Below are positions 44,060 through 53,597 of a stretch of 64,000 bases of DNA, piece after piece. Within the stretch, counting starts at the first letter, position 1; every line of letters starts with the position of its first letter. The notes beneath the pieces were generated by a model. That model was not told where the DNA came from, did not search any database, and saw nothing but the letters and a program-made list of their open reading frames with translations. Source of the stretch: Thermococcus stetteri (lineage in GTDB: Archaea > Methanobacteriota_B > Thermococci > Thermococcales > Thermococcaceae); the NCBI RefSeq assembly GCF_017873335.1, contig NZ_JAGGKB010000007.1:1-64000 (forward strand). The letters run 5' to 3'. Made by a program: the position numbers and the translations under genes.

Positions 44060-45366
44060 TGTACGGATTTGCATTTGGAGAAGGAAGAAGCCTCAGGTTT
44101 AGGCTCGCTGAGTACCTGAAGGCCCTTACTGCCCTCCTGATAATCGTTTGGCTTTTCAAAGGGCCGCTGAAGCTTGAGGCATACAACGACTACATGGTGT
44201 ACACGATAATCGCGCTCATCTTCGCCTTTGAGCTCCTGAGCGTGGGGAAGTGGTTCGGGGTAACTATAAGTGGGGTGGTCTTTGCGCTGGCAAAAGCAGC
44301 CTTCTGGACGAGCGTCTTTCTGTTCTTCGGGAAGTGGCTCGGGTTGTCCGAGACCTTCACTGGGAAGGACGCAACGATAACAGCGGGCACAATGTTCGCC
44401 TACGCCGTTGTCCTTTCGATAGCAGGCCTCCTGCTGACCAGGTTCGACGAGAGAATGGTCGAGTGGAAGGTCGAGAAGAAGGCCTATGAGTTCAGCGGTG
44501 CCTCCTTTGGAGAGATCAAGCTCAATGGAAGCGGCAAGGCCTATCCAGTGAAGTTCGGAAGAAAGTTAGTGGGCTGGGTCATAGATGGCGACCTCACGGT
44601 TGATGCCGAGACGCCGATCGGAAAGGTGACGAGAAAGCTCCTCTCGCCCGTTGCAGTGTGGACTTCGGAGGAGATCGCCGAGAAGAAGACCTCCCCAGAC
44701 CCGGCCTTCGTTAAGAGGGCGAACGAGCTCATCAACCCGGATAGGCTTTACCGGTACAAAGACAAAGCGAGCATCGTTGATCTCGGAGTGGTGAAGGTCT
44801 ACGAGGGCAACGGCTTCGAGTACGTGAAGGTGCCCTTCGTGGAGGTCATAAGCACTCCCGCGGGGGAGGAGGTGAAGATAGGCCCCATGAGGCTCCGCGA
44901 CGGCCGCGTTGGGGAGCTGAAGAAGGAGATGCTCACCATCAGGGAGCTCACCAACGGCTTCCAGCTCACCAGAGTTGGCGACAGACTGACCATCCAGACG
45001 GAGGAGTACACGATAGAGGTTTCTGGAGACAGAGTGACCTACAGGAGCGGTGAGGAAAAGCTGAGCCTCGGGGAGACCGTTTCCCTTCATTCGGGCGATA
45101 TCTCCGTAACCGTCGGCAGGGGAAGGGCCAAGCTAAGGATAGAGGACGTGGTTATATCGGCCCGCGACGGGACGGTGAGAATCCGCGTTGGGGACAAAAC
45201 TCACACGATTGAGAGCAAAGAGGCCTGCGACCTCGTTCTAAGGAAGGCGAAGGAGATAGTGGAGGAGCAGGGCGTTGAGATGGTTGAGGGCCTCGGAATA
45301 GACAGGGCTAAACTCAACAGGCGCGTCAAGGAGCTTATAGATGAGCTGATGAAGTACCTGGGGTGA
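44059..45366 (+). CDS. Membrane protein with long beta-rich C-terminal domain
   Basis: 435 residues. Four hydrophobic helices occupy about residues 15-130 (for example LKALTALLIIVWLFKG and MFAYAVVLSIAGLLL). The remaining 300 residues are soluble and rich in short beta-type segments such as VKVYEGNGFEYVKVPFVEV and DRVTYRSGEEKLSLGETVSL, ending in a helical KELIDELMKYLG. I do not recognise the family. It lies between an ArsR regulator and a DUF4097 protein in a tightly packed operon, so an envelope-related role is likely. Confidence 0.75.
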   Translation: MYGFAFGEGRSLRFRLAEYLKALTALLIIVWLFKGPLKLEAYNDYMVYTIIALIFAFELLSVGKWFGVTISGVVFALAKAAFWTSVFLFFGKWLGLSETFTGKDATITAGTMFAYAVVLSIAGLLLTRFDERMVEWKVEKKAYEFSGASFGEIKLNGSGKAYPVKFGRKLVGWVIDGDLTVDAETPIGKVTRKLLSPVAVWTSEEIAEKKTSPDPAFVKRANELINPDRLYRYKDKASIVDLGVVKVYEGNGFEYVKVPFVEVISTPAGEEVKIGPMRLRDGRVGELKKEMLTIRELTNGFQLTRVGDRLTIQTEEYTIEVSGDRVTYRSGEEKLSLGETVSLHSGDISVTVGRGRAKLRIEDVVISARDGTVRIRVGDKTHTIESKEACDLVLRKAKEIVEEQGVEMVEGLGIDRAKLNRRVKELIDELMKYLG

Positions 45367-45371
45367 TTCCG

Positions 45372-46022
45372 ATGATCTTTGAAAACGTGAAGGAAGTTGT
45401 GATAAAGGCCGTGAACGGGAAGGTAGAGATCGAGGGCTGGAAGGATAAACGCGTGGAAGTGAACTACACCCTTCACGGCGACGTTGACGTGAAGGTCGAG
45501 CAGAGGGGAAGCAGGCTGATCGTCAAGGAAGAGCCGAAGAAAAAGCTCATGAACCTATTCAAGAGCGGCTGGGCAGAGATTCACGTAAAAGTTCCCAGGA
45601 ACGTCATCGTCAACGCCAAGAACGTCAACGGGGGGCTGAAAGCGAGGGGCACCCGCTTTGAAGAGGCGACCACCGTGAACGGGGAGATAACTCTCGAAGA
45701 GTGCGAGGTAAAGAAGTTAAGCACGGTGAACGGTGAGATAAGGGCTCACCTAACGGTGGCAGGGCCGCTCAGGGCATCGACGGTCAATGGAGACATAGAG
45801 ATAACCATAGAGGAGCTTGAGGGGGATGTAGAGGCGAGCTGTGTGAACGGCGACATGACGCTCCGCCCCACAGACTTCTGCGACGCGAGGATAGTGGCCA
45901 AGGCCGTCCACGGGGACGTCGAACTGGTTGGCATAAACCCGGAGAACCCGGTAATAGGCACCGGAGACTACGAGGTGAAGGTCTCCACAGTGAACGGCGA
46001 CGTGACGGTTGAACTGGTCTGA
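45372..46022 (+). CDS. DUF4097-type beta-helix protein
   Basis: 216 residues without signal peptide. It is made of repeated turns carrying VNG: KAVNGKVEIEGW, AKNVNGGLKARG, TTVNGEITLEE, STVNGEIRAHL, STVNGDIEITI, SCVNGDMTLR and STVNGDVTVEL. This is the right-handed beta-helix pattern of DUF4097/adhesin-like proteins, which often sit next to anti-sigma or DUF1700-type membrane proteins in bacteria. The ATG at 45372 lies 5 bases after the preceding stop; a GTG at 45363 overlapping that stop is also open. Confidence 0.8.
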   Translation: MIFENVKEVVIKAVNGKVEIEGWKDKRVEVNYTLHGDVDVKVEQRGSRLIVKEEPKKKLMNLFKSGWAEIHVKVPRNVIVNAKNVNGGLKARGTRFEEATTVNGEITLEECEVKKLSTVNGEIRAHLTVAGPLRASTVNGDIEITIEELEGDVEASCVNGDMTLRPTDFCDARIVAKAVHGDVELVGINPENPVIGTGDYEVKVSTVNGDVTVELV

Positions 46023-46096
46023 CTTTCTTTTTTCGATAATCGCATAATTAAATAATTAAACAATTACATAGTTCAACAATCGAGCGGGGTGGAAGC

Positions 46097-47359
46097 GTGG
46101 GCTTAAACAGGAACTTCTGGCTCTTCGCAATAGGCAGGTTCGTCTCCCAGCTCGGCTGGGCGGTGCAGGATGTGGCTTTACCCCTCTACGTTCTGGACAA
46201 AACCCACAGCGGTTCCATGATGACGGCCTTTATCCTGGCAGAGATGATTCCAGCTTTGATAGTCATGCCCTTCGCCGGGGTTGTTGGGGATCGCTACAAC
46301 AGGAAGCTCCTCATGGTGGGCTTCGATTTGATAAGGGGTGCCCTTCTCTTCGGTGTTATCGCCTTCAACCTCCTCAAAATTCACCAGCTCATAGTGGTTC
46401 AGGTGGTAATGGCCGTCATGGGGGCGTTCTTTGGTTCGGCGACGAGCGCGATGTTCCCTGATCTGGTGGAGCCGGACGAGCTTGAGAGGGCAAACTCAGT
46501 GACCTCCTCTATGAACATCCTGGCGAGGCTCATTGGTCCTGCTCTCGGCGGCTTCATCTACGCGATAGGTGGAATTCGACTGGCTATCCTCATCAACGCG
46601 GTCAGCTTCTTCGGCTCGGGTCTCTTCGAGATCCTCATAAAGTACGAGTGGAAAACGAGGGAGCTGGAGAGCTTCTTCCAGGTAGTGGAGGACTTGAAGG
46701 AGGGAATCTCTTACCTGCTCTCGAACAGGTATCTGAGAACGCTCATGTTCTTTGCCCTCTTCATGATAGCCTTTGGACAGCCCTTCGGGGCGGTTTTGCT
46801 TCCCTACTCCTTCAGGGAAGTTCTGAAGTTCTCAAGCTATCAGTTCGGCCTCCTTGAGAGCGCGTTCATGCTCGGGGCCCTCGCCGGGAACATGCTGATA
46901 GGTGTAAAGCTCGGTAGGGAAGCTGGAAAATACCTCTTCCACGCCCTCCTCTTCGACGGGATAATGATACTCCTCTTCACCTGGGCGATAAGCCCTCTCT
47001 CCTCACTGGACAAGACGGGGGCGTTCATCTTCCTGGCAACGATCAACGTCCTCTGGGGGGCCATTGAAGCCTTTTTCAACGTCCCGCTGAACGCCAAGAT
47101 CCAGCGCGCCGTTCCCAGCGAGCTCAGGGGGAGAGTGTTTTCGGCCATGGCAGTCATGATGCACGTTTCCAGTCCTTTGGGCCTCCTGGCGGTCGGGCCG
47201 CTCCTCGACAGGTTCCCGGCCTGGGAGGTTTCACTCGGCCTCTGGACGGGAATGGGAGTTGTAGTCGCCTACTTCTGGGCAAGGCACAAGAAAACCCTAC
47301 TGGCTGATGTGAGGACTGTGAAGGTAAAAGAGAAGAATGGAAGCCGGGAAGTTATTTAA
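46097..47359 (+). CDS. MFS transporter (DHA3/Bcr-like drug-efflux type)
   Basis: 420 residues, twelve helices. FWLFAIGRFVSQLGWAVQDV opens the protein, and MPFAGVVGDRYNRKLLMVGF is the MFS loop 2-3 motif (G-x-x-x-D-R-x-x-R/K-x). The middle loop is short and basic-acidic, typical of DHA3 members that export macrolides or other drugs. The GTG at 46097 follows GGGGTGGAAGC. It lies 75 bases after the DUF4097 gene and may be the last gene of the ArsR operon. The 3' end overlaps the cobalamin adenosyltransferase gene by 8 bases, convergently. Confidence 0.85.
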   Translation: MGLNRNFWLFAIGRFVSQLGWAVQDVALPLYVLDKTHSGSMMTAFILAEMIPALIVMPFAGVVGDRYNRKLLMVGFDLIRGALLFGVIAFNLLKIHQLIVVQVVMAVMGAFFGSATSAMFPDLVEPDELERANSVTSSMNILARLIGPALGGFIYAIGGIRLAILINAVSFFGSGLFEILIKYEWKTRELESFFQVVEDLKEGISYLLSNRYLRTLMFFALFMIAFGQPFGAVLLPYSFREVLKFSSYQFGLLESAFMLGALAGNMLIGVKLGREAGKYLFHALLFDGIMILLFTWAISPLSSLDKTGAFIFLATINVLWGAIEAFFNVPLNAKIQRAVPSELRGRVFSAMAVMMHVSSPLGLLAVGPLLDRFPAWEVSLGLWTGMGVVVAYFWARHKKTLLADVRTVKVKEKNGSREVI

Positions 47360-47867
47360 TTTCCTTCAGTTTTCCCTCCCTCTTCTCTATCGCCCTTGCC
47401 ATTATGAAGAGCAGGTCGCTGAGCCTGTTGAGATAAACGAGCGCGTTCTGGCCGAAGCCGTAGTCGAGGACGAGCTTCGCAACCTTCCGCTCGGCCCTCC
47501 TCGCTATCGTCCTGCAGATATCGAGCTTTGCACTGGCCACGGTTGAGCCGGGCAGGACGAAGGACTTGAGCTGGACTTCCTCTTCATACCTGTGAATGAG
47601 CTCCTCGAGCCACTTAACGTCCTCCTCGCCGACCTTCGAGTACTTGCCCTTGCTCGCCAGCTCGGCCATGAGGTCGTAGAGCTGAACTTGGATCCTTTCG
47701 AGGATTTCGACCATTTCTTCCGGAACGTGGTGCTTCGCCTCGCCGATGAAGCTGTCAAGTTCGTCTATGCTCCCGTTCGCCTCCATAATAGGTGAGAACT
47801 TCGCAACGCGGTCGCCGGTGAAGAGGCCGGTCAGGCCCTTATCTCCCGTTTTCGTTGTAATGGACAT
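47352..47867 (-). CDS. Cob(I)alamin adenosyltransferase, PduO type
   Basis: 171 residues. The N-terminal MSITTKTGDKGLTGLFTGDR is the ATP-binding signature (TKxGDxG-T-L); CRTIARRAERKV and ALVYLNRLSDLLFIMAR supply the Arg and Asp pairs of the trimer active site. It attaches adenosyl to cobalamin. The ATG at 47867 is chosen; the longer frame to 47897 has no ribosome binding site. In Thermococcales the cofactor serves methylmalonyl-CoA mutase and type II ribonucleotide reductase. Confidence 0.93.
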   Translation of the reverse strand: MSITTKTGDKGLTGLFTGDRVAKFSPIMEANGSIDELDSFIGEAKHHVPEEMVEILERIQVQLYDLMAELASKGKYSKVGEEDVKWLEELIHRYEEEVQLKSFVLPGSTVASAKLDICRTIARRAERKVAKLVLDYGFGQNALVYLNRLSDLLFIMARAIEKREGKLKEIK

Positions 47868-47959
47868 TTTCCAACACCACCCATTATAGGTTGCCACGCC
47901 TTTTAGGACTTACTGGACAGATAGTTTCGGAAATTACCTGAAAAGTTGGGAAAAACTTA

Positions 47960-47965
47960 TTTATA
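47960..47965 (+). promoter_or_regulatory. TATA element of the 1292-residue secreted-protein gene
   Basis: TTTATA in CTTATTTATACC, 34 bases before the ATG, with AGGTGGTACCCT as ribosome binding site. Confidence 0.5.
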
Positions 47966-47998
47966 CCCCAGTGCCGTTAGTTACCTAGGTGGTACCCT

Positions 47999-50900
47999 AT
48001 GAAACGGTCCGCGCTGATGTTAGTAGCACTGCTAATCCTGAGCTTAATTCCTGCGTGGGCGATTAAACCAGTGGCCGCAGTTCAAACGAGTGTACAGCTT
48101 CCCCCTACGGACGATGCGTATGTCTACGAAAAGTACCCTGACAGTAATTATAGAGACAAGGACTATATTTGGGTAGGATACTACAACGGCGGTGAAGTGG
48201 CATTCCTGAAGTTCAATCTAAGTTCACTTCCAAAAAACGCTCAAATCCAGAGCGCTGAGGTCTGTCTTTATGACTACGGTCTCTACGGGACACCAGTTAT
48301 CTCAGCACACGCTGTTTCCGATGACAGCTGGACAGAGGACACTATCACATGGAACAACGCTCCATCATGGGATAAGACCGCCGTTGACACAGTCACCCTG
48401 AAAGACAGGTATACATTCTACTGCTGGAACGTCACATCGCTGGCCATTTCGGAGTTTAATGGCGACAAAATCCTCAGCATAGCCCTTGTTTCTGACAATG
48501 GGGACAGCGCTAAATTCGACTCTAAGGAGTACTCCAACTCTACAAAGAGGCCAAAGCTTGAAATCGTCTATGAAGTCCCCAACAAGCCATCACTGATCCC
48601 CCTGGTCTCAATCCAAGAAATCCAGAGCAACACAATTAATGGGGACAATTCTACATATCAAGGACAGAGAGTAACAACTGGTGGAGTCGTCACGGCACTC
48701 ACCAAGAATGGTATATTCATACAAGATGGTACTGGCCCCTGGAGCGGAATCTACGTCTATCTCGGCTCAACTCCAAGTGTTAACATTGGTGATCTTGTCC
48801 AGGTTACGGGAACCGTTAAGGAGTATTATGGATTTACCGAAATTACCGATGTAACGAAACTGACTAAGCTCGGAACTGCAGAAGTCCCGGCTCCAGTCGT
48901 CCTAAAGACCGGCGAAGTTGCTCAGGAGCAGTGGGAAAGCGTCCTAGTAAAGGTCGAAGATGTCACCGTTACAAACCCAGACCTTGGAGATGGCGAATGG
49001 GAAATCGACGACGGAAGTGGACCTCTCATAGTGGATGATCTAATGTACAAATACAATGCTATGGAAGGGCAAAGATTGAAATACGTAACTGGTATCGTTT
49101 ACTACTCCTATGGCAACTTCAAAATCGAACCTAGGAGTGCAGATGACATATCAGAAATGCCAAAAGTCTTCGTTGAAAACGTGACCTTCAGCAGGAAACC
49201 ATATGTCGGCGAGAAGACCAACGTTACCCTTGAGATAAAGAACTATGATCAGAGTGAACATTTGGTTGATCTCGTTGTCAAGACCGATGACGAAGTGCTC
49301 TATGATGGGCACATCCGCGTTTTCGCTGGCTCTGAAAGGAACTTCACAACCCAGTGGACTCCAGAAACTCCTGGAACCCACGTGATAACCGCAGAGGTCT
49401 ATGACGGAGATGTCCTCGTCAGCTCCTACAATACTGAGGTCAACGTTGACTACGGAGTCCTCCTTAACGCTTCCTTGCCCAGTGCCGTCTTCGTCGAAGA
49501 GCCAGTATCTCTGAACTTCACCGTGCTCAACAACTACACCTCTGAGAAGAACGTCACCCTTGAAGTCCGCGTTCAGGGCGATCTCATGTTCAAAGAGACC
49601 CGCACCTTGGAGGGTCAGTCAGCGTGGTTCCTCAGCCTGCCATGGATGGCACCTACCTACGGGACCTACCCTGTCAGCGCTGTCCTTTATATGGACGGCA
49701 TCCCCGTGAGGACGTTTGATGACGTTATCCACGCCCAGTACAGCGTTATCCCCGTTACCTCAGAGAAGCTGCCGCCCGTTGAGGACGCGTACAGCTACTA
49801 CCACAATGGAACAGACTTCAGCTGGAGGAACTATTACACGTACTACGACAAGTACGAGCTTGCCATCGGAAACTCCAAGATGTTCTCCAAGGAGAGGGTC
49901 TACTTCAAGTTTAACCTGCCTTCTCTCCCCAAAGACGCTGAGGTACTTTCCGCGACCCTTAACGTATACGTCCCCTTCATCTGGGATCTGAAAGTGCCTA
50001 TGGAGGTAGGTCTCTACGAAGTCCTGGACAACTGGTCCGAAAGCTCCAAGCCGGATTCTGCCCCCGAGCTGGGGGAGATGATATCCCAGACGACCCTCGT
50101 CAAGGGCTGGAACCAATGGGACCTCACTGAGTACTTAGAGGGGAGTTATTCCACCGAACTCAACGTTGCACTGAAGCTCATCGACGAGAGTATCGAGAAC
50201 TACGTGTGGATATACTCAAAGGAGAACCCCACCAACAGGCCATACCTTGAGATCAGCTACAAGCTCCCAGTTGAGATAAAGAACCTGGGCACTGTAACCG
50301 CAGTCGTAACCGGAAAAGCAAATGTGTCCTCGGAGGACAGTGCACTTACCGTGAGCGTCGGAGGCGAGGACTACACGTTCGAGCTCAAACCGGGTCTCAG
50401 GAACGTCTTCGTTGATGCCAACGCCCTCGAGTCCAGTGAGCCGGCACTGCTCGCCTACTGGAAGGCCCTCGTGAACAACTACAACATCATCAGGAACAGT
50501 ACCATCCTGTACGGGGCAGTCCACATACTCGAGAGGAACACGACGACCATCACAGTCAACCTCTCAATGTCAGACAGGGGATTCGCCGTCGTAGTGGTTC
50601 CGTTTGAGAACGGCACCGTTGCGAGTGTCGTTGTAGAAAAGGACGACGGCAGCTCCTTCGAGCTTAAGGAAAACGACGTTGACAACGGCCTAGGCTACTA
50701 CTACGTGACTGAGGGTAAGGTATTCGTGGTACTCAAGAAAGACCCAACAGTTATCAGGATAACCATCGTAAACGAGGCAAAGCTTCCGGGAGCTTCACCG
50801 TTCATGGCCCTTTACAACATGGCCCTGTACTATTCAATGCATGTGTTCCGCGATGACCCGTACATTGAAGACCTCTACAAGAAATTCACGGACAAGCTTT

Positions 50901-51877
50901 CAGAACTCCAGAGCTACAACGTGAGTACCGACGTTGTTCCTGTAGATGAGATAACCAAGAAAATGGAGGAGTACCGTGAGTACCGTGACAAGATACCCAG
51001 GGACATATTCGACTACCAGAAGAACAAGTATAAGGCTTACCCAGTGTTCATGAGCGCAAAGAAGGCTATGGAGATATCCAAAGACCTAGCAAAGGAGCTT
51101 GAGAAGTGGAACTCCATCTTTGACAACGCTCTTGAGAAGATACAGGCAGGGGAAACGAACGTTGAACTTCCAAAGCCCAGGAAAGTCCTTATTGATGCCT
51201 CCCACGACCAGTACTACGTCACCCGCGTCGGTGTAAATGGCCTCATTAAGAGGATCAACGACGAACTGAGCTGGGACGTAGAAATCAACGATAAACCGCT
51301 GACGTACGAACTCCTGAAGGACTACGATGTCGTGATAATACTCGAACCGAAGGAAGAGTTCACGGACTCAGAAATCAAGGCCCTAAGGGAGTACGTTGAG
51401 AACGGCGGAGGGCTAATAATAGCCAGCGACTGGTACAGGTACTTCAGTCCAAGCCTCAACGAGATCCTTAAGGGGTATGGAGCAGCCTTCGAAGAGACCG
51501 AGCTTATGGACGATGACACCAACAGCGGAAGGCCATACCACCCGTTCGTGGGCATTTACAACAGAGAATCGCCGATCACCAAGTTTATTCCGGACGGATG
51601 GATGACCTACTATCACGGATGCACAGTTAGAGTATCAGGAAACGCGGTTTGGGTCATAAAGGGCTTTGAGACGTCCTACGCAGTTGACCCCAACGGAAAC
51701 GTGGTTCACGAGAAGGGCAGCACCCCCGTCGTGGCCGCGGCCGTTCAGGCTGGAAAGGGACGTATCGTGGTGTACGGCTCAAGCAGGGCATTCAGCGACA
51801 GCTACTACGGCAAGTACATAGCCAGCAACTGGCCCTTCATAAAGGGAGCCCTGCTCTGGCTTGTGGGCGAGATCTGA
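47999..51877 (+). CDS. Large secreted multidomain surface protein (DNRLRE, OB-fold, CARDB-like, GATase1-like)
   Basis: 1292 residues. A signal peptide (LMLVALLILSLIPAWAI) is followed by: a DNRLRE/CBM96-like module at about 35-195 (TDDAYVYEKYPDSNYRDKDY start, VAFLKFNLSSLP); an OB-fold-like module at 200-388 (GIFIQDGTGPWSGIYVY, GDLVQVTGTVKEYYGF); two Ig-like CARDB-type modules at 388-580; a second DNRLRE module at 590-758; a linker; a helical stretch about 935-1045; and a Rossmann-like C-terminal domain at 1060-1292 (KVLIDASHDQYYVTRVGVNG, YDVVIILEPKEEFTDSEIKA, ENGGGLIIASDW) related to GATase1/DUF4350. No C-terminal membrane anchor is visible. Adhesion, carbohydrate binding or S-layer association is inferred. 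A paralogue remnant lies at 3875-4046. Confidence 0.8.
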   Translation: MKRSALMLVALLILSLIPAWAIKPVAAVQTSVQLPPTDDAYVYEKYPDSNYRDKDYIWVGYYNGGEVAFLKFNLSSLPKNAQIQSAEVCLYDYGLYGTPVISAHAVSDDSWTEDTITWNNAPSWDKTAVDTVTLKDRYTFYCWNVTSLAISEFNGDKILSIALVSDNGDSAKFDSKEYSNSTKRPKLEIVYEVPNKPSLIPLVSIQEIQSNTINGDNSTYQGQRVTTGGVVTALTKNGIFIQDGTGPWSGIYVYLGSTPSVNIGDLVQVTGTVKEYYGFTEITDVTKLTKLGTAEVPAPVVLKTGEVAQEQWESVLVKVEDVTVTNPDLGDGEWEIDDGSGPLIVDDLMYKYNAMEGQRLKYVTGIVYYSYGNFKIEPRSADDISEMPKVFVENVTFSRKPYVGEKTNVTLEIKNYDQSEHLVDLVVKTDDEVLYDGHIRVFAGSERNFTTQWTPETPGTHVITAEVYDGDVLVSSYNTEVNVDYGVLLNASLPSAVFVEEPVSLNFTVLNNYTSEKNVTLEVRVQGDLMFKETRTLEGQSAWFLSLPWMAPTYGTYPVSAVLYMDGIPVRTFDDVIHAQYSVIPVTSEKLPPVEDAYSYYHNGTDFSWRNYYTYYDKYELAIGNSKMFSKERVYFKFNLPSLPKDAEVLSATLNVYVPFIWDLKVPMEVGLYEVLDNWSESSKPDSAPELGEMISQTTLVKGWNQWDLTEYLEGSYSTELNVALKLIDESIENYVWIYSKENPTNRPYLEISYKLPVEIKNLGTVTAVVTGKANVSSEDSALTVSVGGEDYTFELKPGLRNVFVDANALESSEPALLAYWKALVNNYNIIRNSTILYGAVHILERNTTTITVNLSMSDRGFAVVVVPFENGTVASVVVEKDDGSSFELKENDVDNGLGYYYVTEGKVFVVLKKDPTVIRITIVNEAKLPGASPFMALYNMALYYSMHVFRDDPYIEDLYKKFTDKLSELQSYNVSTDVVPVDEITKKMEEYREYRDKIPRDIFDYQKNKYKAYPVFMSAKKAMEISKDLAKELEKWNSIFDNALEKIQAGETNVELPKPRKVLIDASHDQYYVTRVGVNGLIKRINDELSWDVEINDKPLTYELLKDYDVVIILEPKEEFTDSEIKALREYVENGGGLIIASDWYRYFSPSLNEILKGYGAAFEETELMDDDTNSGRPYHPFVGIYNRESPITKFIPDGWMTYYHGCTVRVSGNAVWVIKGFETSYAVDPNGNVVHEKGSTPVVAAAVQAGKGRIVVYGSSRAFSDSYYGKYIASNWPFIKGALLWLVGEI

Positions 51878-51955
51878 CGCCCCTTTCCTCGTTTTTCATT
51901 TACATTTCTCCTATTAGCTAAAGCCTTTATGAGAGATAACTTTACCCAAAAGCCC

Positions 51956-52783
51956 TCAGATATCCTTCGGAGGGACTAAAATACCAAGCTCTGTGATGAT
52001 CCCCCGGATGTACCTCCAGGGGGTTACGTCGAAGAGAAAGTTTCTGATTTTGTGACCGTTTTTGACATAGGGCCTCTCCAGAAGCTCAACTTCCCCGCTC
52101 GTGAGTTCAGGGTGGAGCTTGAAGCTCTCTGCAGCAACGTAAAACGGTACGTTGTTATCGTAACAAGCCAGTGCCAGGGGGTATGTGCCGGCTTTGTTTA
52201 TGACCGCACCATCGCGCGTTACGTTGTCGGCACCGACAAGTGCCAGAGTTGCATCCTCTGAAAACAGTCCTATCTGGGCATCGGTTATTACCTCGTAGGG
52301 GACGCCCAACGCAGAGAGCTCGTTTGCAAGTGATAGTCCTTCGAAATCAGGGGCACTCTCCGTGAGAACCACTCTAAAGGACCGCCCCTTCCTCTTTGCA
52401 GCGGCAAGTACCTCAAGGACAGCAGAAGAGTATGAGTGGGTTATCACAACGTCCCCGTTGTCAATCAGCTCGCTTCCTATGTTGCCAATCTCCCTTTTTG
52501 ATTCCGCTATAAGCCTCAAGAACTCTTCAGCACGAGTCCGTAGGACGTTGGGATCACCAGTTATCGGGATAAAACGGACAAGGTTGTATAAAGACGCCAT
52601 CGTTGGGTTAACCCTGGGAAGTTCTTCCCTCATTTCTTCTAGGGCCTTTTCTAGGGCATCCCCCTCAAGGAGGTTGGCCAGTAAAAGGTACGCTTCAGCC
52701 CCTTTCTGGGCCATCCAGCTGGCCCCACGGATCCTTTCAAGCCTCATCTCCTCAAGAAGTTGCATAATTTGAGGAGGAAGCAT
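51956..52783 (-). CDS. eIF2B-like / ribose-1,5-bisphosphate isomerase-related protein
   Basis: 275 residues. The C-terminal Rossmann half has IGNIGSELIDNGDVVITHSYSS split around the conserved ITHSYS, FRVVLTESAPDFEGLSLANE, the G-A-D segment LALVGADNVTRDGAVINKAG with the catalytic-type Asp, and VPFYVAAESFK. These are shared by eIF2B alpha/beta/delta subunits, methylthioribose-1-phosphate isomerase and archaeal ribose-1,5-bisphosphate isomerase. It is shorter than the characterised Thermococcus isomerase, so I leave the substrate open. It follows the KaiC-like gene by 10 bases. Confidence 0.8.
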   Translation of the reverse strand: MLPPQIMQLLEEMRLERIRGASWMAQKGAEAYLLLANLLEGDALEKALEEMREELPRVNPTMASLYNLVRFIPITGDPNVLRTRAEEFLRLIAESKREIGNIGSELIDNGDVVITHSYSSAVLEVLAAAKRKGRSFRVVLTESAPDFEGLSLANELSALGVPYEVITDAQIGLFSEDATLALVGADNVTRDGAVINKAGTYPLALACYDNNVPFYVAAESFKLHPELTSGEVELLERPYVKNGHKIRNFLFDVTPWRYIRGIITELGILVPPKDI

Positions 52784-52793
52784 AGAAACAACC

Positions 52794-53498
52794 TCAGACT
52801 ATTGATTTATCGGGATAAACTATCATGCCTCTCTCCGTTATTTCATAGGGCCGTATGACGTTGTCAAAGCCACTGCCCCTAAACTTCAGTATCTTAATGG
52901 CCCGCTCAAGCCTCCCCTCTCTTTCAAAGATTTCGAGCTGTAGTACTCCGTCAACCAGGTATTCCTCGATATCAACCTGGGTGTTTTCGGAAGTTAGAAC
53001 AACTGTCGTCCTGAGTCTCATCATTGATTTAACAAAGGCGAGAAACGCTTTCCTGTACTCAAGCTCATTGGAGGCCGTAAACTTCAACATAGTGATTGGA
53101 TCAATGACGATTCTAGAGTAGCGCTTTGTCCTAAACTGCTCCTTTATGGCATCCGTGAGTTTGGCGAGGTTCTTCGCAAAGGACTCAAAGAAGTCCTCAA
53201 CGAGAACATAGTGCTCTGTTGTTGGGGTTGCGTCAATTAGAGTGAAGTTCTCATTGTACACATCAAAACCCATCTTACTGAAATCCTGTTTTATGTTCTC
53301 TCCTGGCTCTTCCAGGGTTATATAGAGGACGTTTTCGCCGTTGGCGACTCCTGCCATTGCGAAATGCATGGCGAGGGTCGTCTTTCCAGTCCCAGGGGCA
53401 CCTTTGATAAGATACGTCCTTCCAGGTATTAGCCCTCCACTGATCATTATGTCCAATCCGGGCACTCCCGTTGATATTCGTGATGTGATCATTGTTTC
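52794..53498 (-). CDS. KaiC-like RecA-superfamily ATPase
   Basis: 234 residues, single domain. RISTGVPGLDIMISGGLIPG leads into Walker A IKGAPGTGKTTLAM; Walker B is in RIVIDPITML; LYITLEEPGENIKQD and VVLTSENTQVD are typical KaiC/RadA-paralogue segments. Such archaeal proteins are common regulators of unknown targets. The ATG at 53498 follows GGGAG; an ATG nine codons earlier (53525) lacks a ribosome binding site. It heads a two-gene unit with the eIF2B-like gene. Confidence 0.82.
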   Translation of the reverse strand, partial: ETMITSRISTGVPGLDIMISGGLIPGRTYLIKGAPGTGKTTLAMHFAMAGVANGENVLYITLEEPGENIKQDFSKMGFDVYNENFTLIDATPTTEHYVLVEDFFESFAKNLAKLTDAIKEQFRTKRYSRIVIDPITMLKFTASNELEYRKAFLAFVKSMMRLRTTVVLTSENTQVDIEEYLVDGVLQLEIFEREGRLERAIKILKFRGSGFDNVIRPYEITERGMIVYPDKSIV

Positions 53499-53597
53499 TC
53501 CCAATAAATTTTGGATATCACTCATTAAGAACTTTTCGCAACAACTTTTTGCAGTGATAGTAATTTAGTTAAGAAATAAAAAGGACGGGTATCGGTC

